Shown piece after piece: positions 60,300 to 64,000 of a DNA stretch of 64,000 bases. Below the pieces are notes generated by a model. It worked only from the letters and a program-made list of their open reading frames with translations. It was not told where the DNA came from and did no database searches. The position numbers and the translations under genes are program-made. This DNA is from Plantibacter auratus (lineage in GTDB: Bacteria; Actinomycetota; Actinomycetes; Actinomycetales; Microbacteriaceae), in the NCBI RefSeq assembly GCF_050587365.1, contig NZ_JBOBFV010000001.1:1-64000 (forward strand), in the 5' to 3' direction. Numbering within the stretch: position 1 is the stretch's first letter; every line of letters starts with the position of its first letter.

Positions 60300-60833
60300 G
60301 CCGCCCGCACGTGCGCGGTGCCTCCGGACGCCCGACCGGTTGGCGCACCGCACCGAGCAGTAGCGCTGACGGCCGTTGCGGGTGACGTCGACGACGACCC
60401 GCCGGCAGGTGTCGCCGGGTTCGGTCCCCGCCGCACACCGACCGAGACGCTGCATCCCCCTCGTCGTCAGGTGGAGGGCGGTCCCGACGCTGATCACCGC
60501 GCCGAGGACCTCGGGGAGCGCCTGGTGCTCGTCGCGGTAGTGCAGGTGCCACCCCTCGCCGTCGTGGTCCGTCAGCCGCGGGAACGCGGCCGCAGCGGCC
60601 ATCTGGCGGTTGAGCGCGGCCGCCCTGGCCTGATCGTCGGCCGCGTCGACGACGGTCAGCCACTCATCGACGACCCGGCGGACGCGGGCGTGGTCACGGG
60701 CCACCTCGGTGAAGGGCATCGTCATCCCGTGCTCCCGGGTGCGGGCGACGATGGCGTCCCGGTCGTCGGGCCAGTCGTTCGCCAGCGAAGCGGCCAGGAG
60801 GACGGCGTACGAGCCGTAAGGGTTGAGATGCAT
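60288..60833 (-). CDS. CGNR zinc-finger/ABATE domain regulator-like protein
   Basis: 181 residues. The N-terminal ABATE-like region starts MHLNPYGSYAVLLAASLAND; the C-terminal zinc finger has RCAAG, DTCRR and RYCSVRCANRSGVRRHRAR. The family consensus CGNR is CANR here, but the Cys ligands and the basic helix stay. Such proteins are presumed DNA-binding stress regulators; no target is known. It overlaps the kinase gene tail-to-tail and is divergent from a zinc-ribbon gene with only 25 bases between them. Confidence 0.88.
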   Translation of the reverse strand: MHLNPYGSYAVLLAASLANDWPDDRDAIVARTREHGMTMPFTEVARDHARVRRVVDEWLTVVDAADDQARAAALNRQMAAAAAFPRLTDHDGEGWHLHYRDEHQALPEVLGAVISVGTALHLTTRGMQRLGRCAAGTEPGDTCRRVVVDVTRNGRQRYCSVRCANRSGVRRHRARAGGSGR

Positions 60834-60858
60834 AACGCCATTACATCATGGTGGAGTC

Positions 60859-61077
60859 ATGACCCTCCTCGACGCACCCCCGCAGTCCTCCGAACCCTCG
60901 CCGAACGCCCTCGACGCCTGCCCCCACACCTGGGCGACGGAGTCGGCGCACGCCACCTCGGAGGGGTCGCTGCGCTACCTCCGGTGCGCCGCCTGCGGCA
61001 GTCGTCGGGTGGAACTGCGACCCCACGACGACGCACCAGCGGTCCCGGTCACGCGCCAGGACATCCCGCCGCGGTGA
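60859..61077 (+). CDS. Small zinc-ribbon protein (72 aa)
   Basis: 72 residues from the ATG at 60859. Two Cys-containing knots, ACPHTW and RYLRCAACGSRRVELRPH, suggest one zinc site of Cys/His ligands. No family name comes to mind. It is divergent from the CGNR gene and closely spaced with it, so the two may be regulated together. GGTGGAG just before the start may serve as ribosome site. Confidence 0.65.
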   Translation: MTLLDAPPQSSEPSPNALDACPHTWATESAHATSEGSLRYLRCAACGSRRVELRPHDDAPAVPVTRQDIPPR

Positions 61078-61123
61078 CGCATCACGGAGACCGACCACGG
61101 CCACGTCCTCCCGCCGCGCGCGT

Positions 61124-61129
61124 TAGCGT
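61124..61129 (+). promoter_or_regulatory. Putative -10 box of the AhpD-like gene
   Basis: TAGCGT, with a leader of about 45 bases that includes GAGAGGA before the ATG at 61180. Confidence 0.4.
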
Positions 61130-61179
61130 TGGAGGAGTGGTCTGCGGGACCGCACCCGCCCAGTGACGAGAGGAACCCC

Positions 61180-61644
61180 ATGAGCGCCGACGTCTGGCTC
61201 GACAAGGAATCACCCGAGGTCTATCAGGCGCTCGTCGAGACCGGTCGTGCCGCGGGTCGCGCGGCACTCGACGCAGGCATCGACAAGCGGCTCATCGAGC
61301 TGATCCGCATCCGGGCCTCGCAGATCAACGGTTGCGCGTACTGCCTGCGTCTCCATGTCGCCGACGCAATCGCGCTCGGCGAGACCACGGAACGTCTCGC
61401 CATCCTGTCCGCCTGGCGCGACAGCGAGTACTTCAGCCCGGTGGAGCAGGCCGCACTCGCGATCACCGAGGACGTCACCCTCATCGCGGACGTCCAACAC
61501 CGGCGGCGCCTGCCGGACGACGACCTGTCGACGCTCACGAACGGTCAGATCGCCGCGGTCCGGTGGCTGGCGATCGTGATCAACGCCTTCAACCGCGTCT
61601 CGATCACGAGCCACTACCCGGTGCACCCGGAGCAGGCGGACTGA
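61180..61644 (+). CDS. Carboxymuconolactone decarboxylase/AhpD-like peroxidase
   Basis: 154 residues from the ATG at 61180. The CxxC...H active site is NGCAYCLRLH (Cys52, Cys55, His59) within the AhpD-type helical fold (LIELIRIRASQINGCAYC, AILSAWRDSEYFSPVEQAAL). Members with CxxC are alkylhydroperoxidases/disulfide reductases rather than decarboxylases. It stands alone, convergent with a small gene. Confidence 0.92.
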   Translation: MSADVWLDKESPEVYQALVETGRAAGRAALDAGIDKRLIELIRIRASQINGCAYCLRLHVADAIALGETTERLAILSAWRDSEYFSPVEQAALAITEDVTLIADVQHRRRLPDDDLSTLTNGQIAAVRWLAIVINAFNRVSITSHYPVHPEQAD

Positions 61645-61650
61645 CGGCGG

Positions 61651-61836
61651 TCAGTCCTTCCGGCGCTTCGCGCCACGGAACCACGCTGCGACGCGGGTGC
61701 GCAGTCCGTCGGAGTACTCGTTCGAGAGGTCGAGGGTCTCCTTGCCGAGATCGCCGCCGTTCCTGATGGACTCGAGCGCACGCAGCGCCCGGGCCTCCTG
61801 CTCGGCGGCTCGCTTCCTGCGGTCCTCATCACCCAT
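61651..61836 (-). CDS. Small basic-acidic protein (61 aa)
   Basis: 61 residues, MGDEDRRKRAAEQEARALRA at the start, probably a charged helix followed by TLDLSNEYSDGLRTRVAAWF and a Lys/Arg tail. No family is recognised. The compact placement between two stops, and a codon pattern like that of the chromosome, support it. It is on the same strand as the ABC transporter operon, 38 bases past its last stop. Confidence 0.55.
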   Translation of the reverse strand: MGDEDRRKRAAEQEARALRALESIRNGGDLGKETLDLSNEYSDGLRTRVAAWFRGAKRRKD

Positions 61837-61874
61837 GCGCCCAGCCTAGACGCGGTCGACGGTGACGCCCCCGT

Positions 61875-62678
61875 TCAGACCGTCACGTGGTGACGGCCGA
61901 TCGGCAGCATGAGCGGCTTGCCCGAGGTCGGGTCGGTGATGACCTGGTTCTGCAGTCCGAACACCGCGCGCACCGTCGACTCCGTCAGCACCTCGTGGGG
62001 TGTCCCCGCCGCATGGAGGCGCCCACCGGCAAGGGCGACGAGGTGGTCGGCGTAACGTGCGGCGAGGTTCAGGTCGTGCAGCACCATGACGATGGTCGTC
62101 CCGCGGGAACGGTTGAGGTCGGTGAGGAGGTCGAGCACCTCCACCTGATGGCTCACGTCGAGGAAGGTGGTCGGTTCGTCGAGGAGGAGCAGGTCGGTCT
62201 GCTGCGCGAGCGCCATCGCGATCCACACGCGCTGACGTTGTCCGCCGGACAGCTCGTCGACGTGCCGGTCCGCGAGCTCGCTCGTCTCGGTGGCGTCGAG
62301 CGCCGCAGCGACCGCGACGTCGTCCTCGGTGCTCCAACGAGAGAGGAAGCCCTGGTGCGGGTGTCTGCCTCGCCCGACGAGGTCGGCGACCGTGATCCCC
62401 TCCGGTGCGATGGGCGACTGGGGGAGCAGGCCGAGCGTGCGTGCCAGCTGCTTCGCCGGCAAACGGTGCACGTCCTTACCGTCGAGGACGACGCGGCCGC
62501 TCCGAGGCGTCAGTAGGCGGGACATCGAACGCAGCAGCGTCGACTTGCCACAGGCGTTCGCGCCGACGATCGCCGTCACCCGGCCGGGCGGAACGAGGAG
62601 GTCGAGTCCGTCGATGACGGTCCGGTCGCCGTAGCCGAGTGCGAGTCGCTCGACGAGGAGCTGGTGTTCCGTGGTCAC
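61875..62678 (-). CDS. Iron-siderophore type ABC transporter ATP-binding protein
   Basis: 267 residues from the GTG at 62678. Walker A GANACGKSTLLR, the Q-loop region LLPQSPIAPEGITV, signature LSGGQRQRVWIAMALAQQ, Walker B LLLLDEPTTFLDVSHQVE and H-loop VLHDLNLAARYAD are complete. The sequence is of the FepC/FecE/BtuD type that energises uptake of siderophores, haem or vitamin B12. It lies 34 bases after its permease gene. Confidence 0.94.
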   Translation of the reverse strand: MTTEHQLLVERLALGYGDRTVIDGLDLLVPPGRVTAIVGANACGKSTLLRSMSRLLTPRSGRVVLDGKDVHRLPAKQLARTLGLLPQSPIAPEGITVADLVGRGRHPHQGFLSRWSTEDDVAVAAALDATETSELADRHVDELSGGQRQRVWIAMALAQQTDLLLLDEPTTFLDVSHQVEVLDLLTDLNRSRGTTIVMVLHDLNLAARYADHLVALAGGRLHAAGTPHEVLTESTVRAVFGLQNQVITDPTSGKPLMLPIGRHHVTV

Positions 62679-62712
62679 AGGGTGCCTCCGGGATGGTGGG
62701 GTGGCGTGCCGG

Positions 62713-63789
62713 TCACAGCGAGCCACCGGCGCGGTTGGTGCGGATGATGAGCCAGATCAGGAACGGTGCCCCGAGCACCCCGGTCACGACGCCGACGGGG
62801 TAGCGCGCGCCGAGGAGGTACTGCCCGGTGAGATCGGCAACGAGGACGAGGAGGGCGCCCACGAGCGCGGCGGGCATGAGCATCGACCCGCCGCGTCCGA
62901 CGATCCGCGAGGCGATGGGGCCGGAGAGGAACGCGACGAACGCGATGGGGCCCGACGCCGCTGTCGCGAACGCGATGAGGCCGACTGCCGCGACGATCAC
63001 GATCAGGCGGGTCCGGTCGACGCGGACGCCGAGTGCGGCGGCGGTGTCGTCGCCGAGTCGGGTCGCGGCGAGGTTCCTGGACTGGGCGAGGAGGACGGGG
63101 CCGAGCACGAGCAGCGCGACGACGACCGGACCGACCTGCGACCAGCTCGTCCCGTTGAGACTGCCGGTCAGCCACCGGGTCGCCTCCTGCAGGTCCCACT
63201 GGGCTGCCCGCGACAGGATGTACGTCGTCACACTGTCGAGCATGGCGGCGACACCGATGCCGATCAGGATGAGTCGGGTTCCGGCGACGCCGCCGCGGTA
63301 GGCGAGGACGTACACGAGGACCGCGACGGCGAGGCCGACGACGATGGCGAAGACCGACACCTCGGTCGCGCCGAGGGAGAGGGTGACGATCGCGAATGCG
63401 GCGGCCGCGCTCGACCCGGCGCTGATGCCGATGATGTCCGGACTCGCGAGGGGGTTCCGCAGCATCGTCTGGAAGGTGACGCCGGCCAGACCGAACGAAG
63501 CCCCGGCGATGACCGCGAGGACCGCCCGGGGGAGCCGCAACCGTCCGACGGTGAAGGAGGCGCCCGGCACGTCCTGACCGAGGACGACACGCACGACGTC
63601 GCTCGGCGGATAGAAGGTGTTGCCCACCATCAGGGAGATCAGGAAGACCGCGACGATGAGTGCGGCGAGGGTGGTCATGACGGCGACCCGGCGACGGCGG
63701 CGCCCCCGGCGTCCACCGACAACGCGGTCGAGGGTCGAGGGCGTCCGTCCACCGAGGCCGGGCGCCGCGACGGGTTGGCGCTCGGTCAC
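62713..63789 (-). CDS. FecCD-family siderophore ABC permease (second subunit)
   Basis: 358 residues from the GTG at 63789. A basic ~35-residue N-terminus is followed by nine to ten membrane helices. Family motifs are RLPRAVLAVIAGASFGLAGV, TFQTMLRNPLASPDIIGISA, GALLVLVADLTGQYLLGARY and PVGVVTGVLGAPFLIWLI. It forms the membrane pore with the adjoining permease. The start overlaps the stop of that gene by 4 bases. Confidence 0.94.
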   Translation of the reverse strand: MTERQPVAAPGLGGRTPSTLDRVVGGRRGRRRRRVAVMTTLAALIVAVFLISLMVGNTFYPPSDVVRVVLGQDVPGASFTVGRLRLPRAVLAVIAGASFGLAGVTFQTMLRNPLASPDIIGISAGSSAAAAFAIVTLSLGATEVSVFAIVVGLAVAVLVYVLAYRGGVAGTRLILIGIGVAAMLDSVTTYILSRAAQWDLQEATRWLTGSLNGTSWSQVGPVVVALLVLGPVLLAQSRNLAATRLGDDTAAALGVRVDRTRLIVIVAAVGLIAFATAASGPIAFVAFLSGPIASRIVGRGGSMLMPAALVGALLVLVADLTGQYLLGARYPVGVVTGVLGAPFLIWLIIRTNRAGGSL

Positions 63790-64000
63790 AAGGCGCTCAC
63801 CTTCTGCCGACGGACGATCGCGATGAAGATCGGAGCGCCGATCAACGCGGTGATGATGCCCACGTCGATCTCCGCGGGGCGGGCGACGATGCGGCCGAGG
63901 ACGTCGGCGACGGTGAGGAGGATCGCCCCGACGACGGCTGAGAAGGGGAGGAGCCACCGGTGGTCGATGCCGACGATGAGCCGACAGGCATGCGGCACGA
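63786..64000 (-). CDS. FecCD-family siderophore ABC permease (first subunit), partial
   Basis: Only the C-terminal ~70 residues are in the window; the gene runs off the right edge. PHACRLIVGIDHRWLLPFSA, VGAILLTVADVLGRIVARPA and VGIITALIGAPIFIAIVRRQ are the conserved end of FecCD permeases. Gene order from the right is permease, permease, ATPase. A substrate-binding lipoprotein gene is expected beyond 64000. Confidence 0.92.
   Translation of the reverse strand, partial: VPHACRLIVGIDHRWLLPFSAVVGAILLTVADVLGRIVARPAEIDVGIITALIGAPIFIAIVRRQKVSAL

Overview
The window is about 64 kb of chromosome from a high-GC actinobacterium. Flanking genes are near 70% GC (one hand-counted 60-base row in the aarF-like gene gives 43/60). 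The rrn operon end, HAD, tlyA, nadK, recN, pyrG, nudix, xerD, parA, scpA, scpB, rluB, tyrA, cmk, der order is the usual actinobacterial housekeeping block and, with tyrA between rluB and cmk, fits Microbacteriaceae best. That family assignment is inference. Many genes start with GTG, overlap by 4 bases, or have a TAnnnT -10 box 6-8 bases before the start codon (leaderless mRNAs).

Layout. 1-16.5 kb: 3' end of 5S rRNA, then a co-directional housekeeping run for RNA modification, NAD(P), DNA repair, CTP synthesis, chromosome partition/condensation, tyrosine synthesis and ribosome assembly. It ends in a perfect 48-bp palindromic terminator. 16.5-22.9 kb: a TetR regulator, a NUDIX-NYN fusion, an NfeD-flotillin pair, an acyl-CoA ligase, a small membrane protein and tRNA-Pro(GGG).

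22.97-34.2 kb: a genomic island inserted in the 3' half of tRNA-Pro(GGG), bounded by a 43-bp direct repeat (22928-22970 and 34155-34197). Its base composition is clearly lower in GC (one hand-counted row is 30/60). It carries a small membrane protein, a SIR2-HerA pair (a known anti-phage combination) followed in the same operon by a KTSC-domain gene, and a second module: a 2063-residue protein with an N-terminal Cap4/PD-(D/E)xK-like nuclease region, a STAND-like P-loop ATPase and a very long C-terminal region, overlapping a 234-residue partner of unknown function. I see no integrase. A degenerate copy of the right-end sequence between the two modules suggests that the island was built in two steps. 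This is a defence island, and the second module is the best candidate for an undescribed system.

34.2-49.7 kb: accessory redox and regulatory genes, mostly oxidoreductases with a neighbouring or divergent regulator (HxlR/DoxX, MDR/TetR, glyoxalase/WYL, SDR/XRE, SDR/PadR), plus FMN reductase, amine oxidase, RibD-like reductase, glutathione peroxidase, an AarF kinase and a sarcosine-oxidase-like enzyme. A 729-bp cassette flanked by a 21-bp direct repeat, and the 3' relic of a lost SDR gene, lie at 36.8-37.6 kb.

49.7-59 kb: a PucR-like regulator divergent from a tightly coupled six-gene operon: class II HMG-CoA reductase, HMG-CoA lyase, PaiB-like flavoprotein, two YtcJ-like amidohydrolases and an M20 amidohydrolase. 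It looks like a catabolic pathway that releases mevalonate or HMG units from amide conjugates and burns them to acetyl-CoA and acetoacetate. 59-64 kb: a soluble GAF histidine kinase, a CGNR zinc-finger regulator, small proteins, an AhpD-like protein, and an iron-siderophore type ABC transporter that runs off the right edge.
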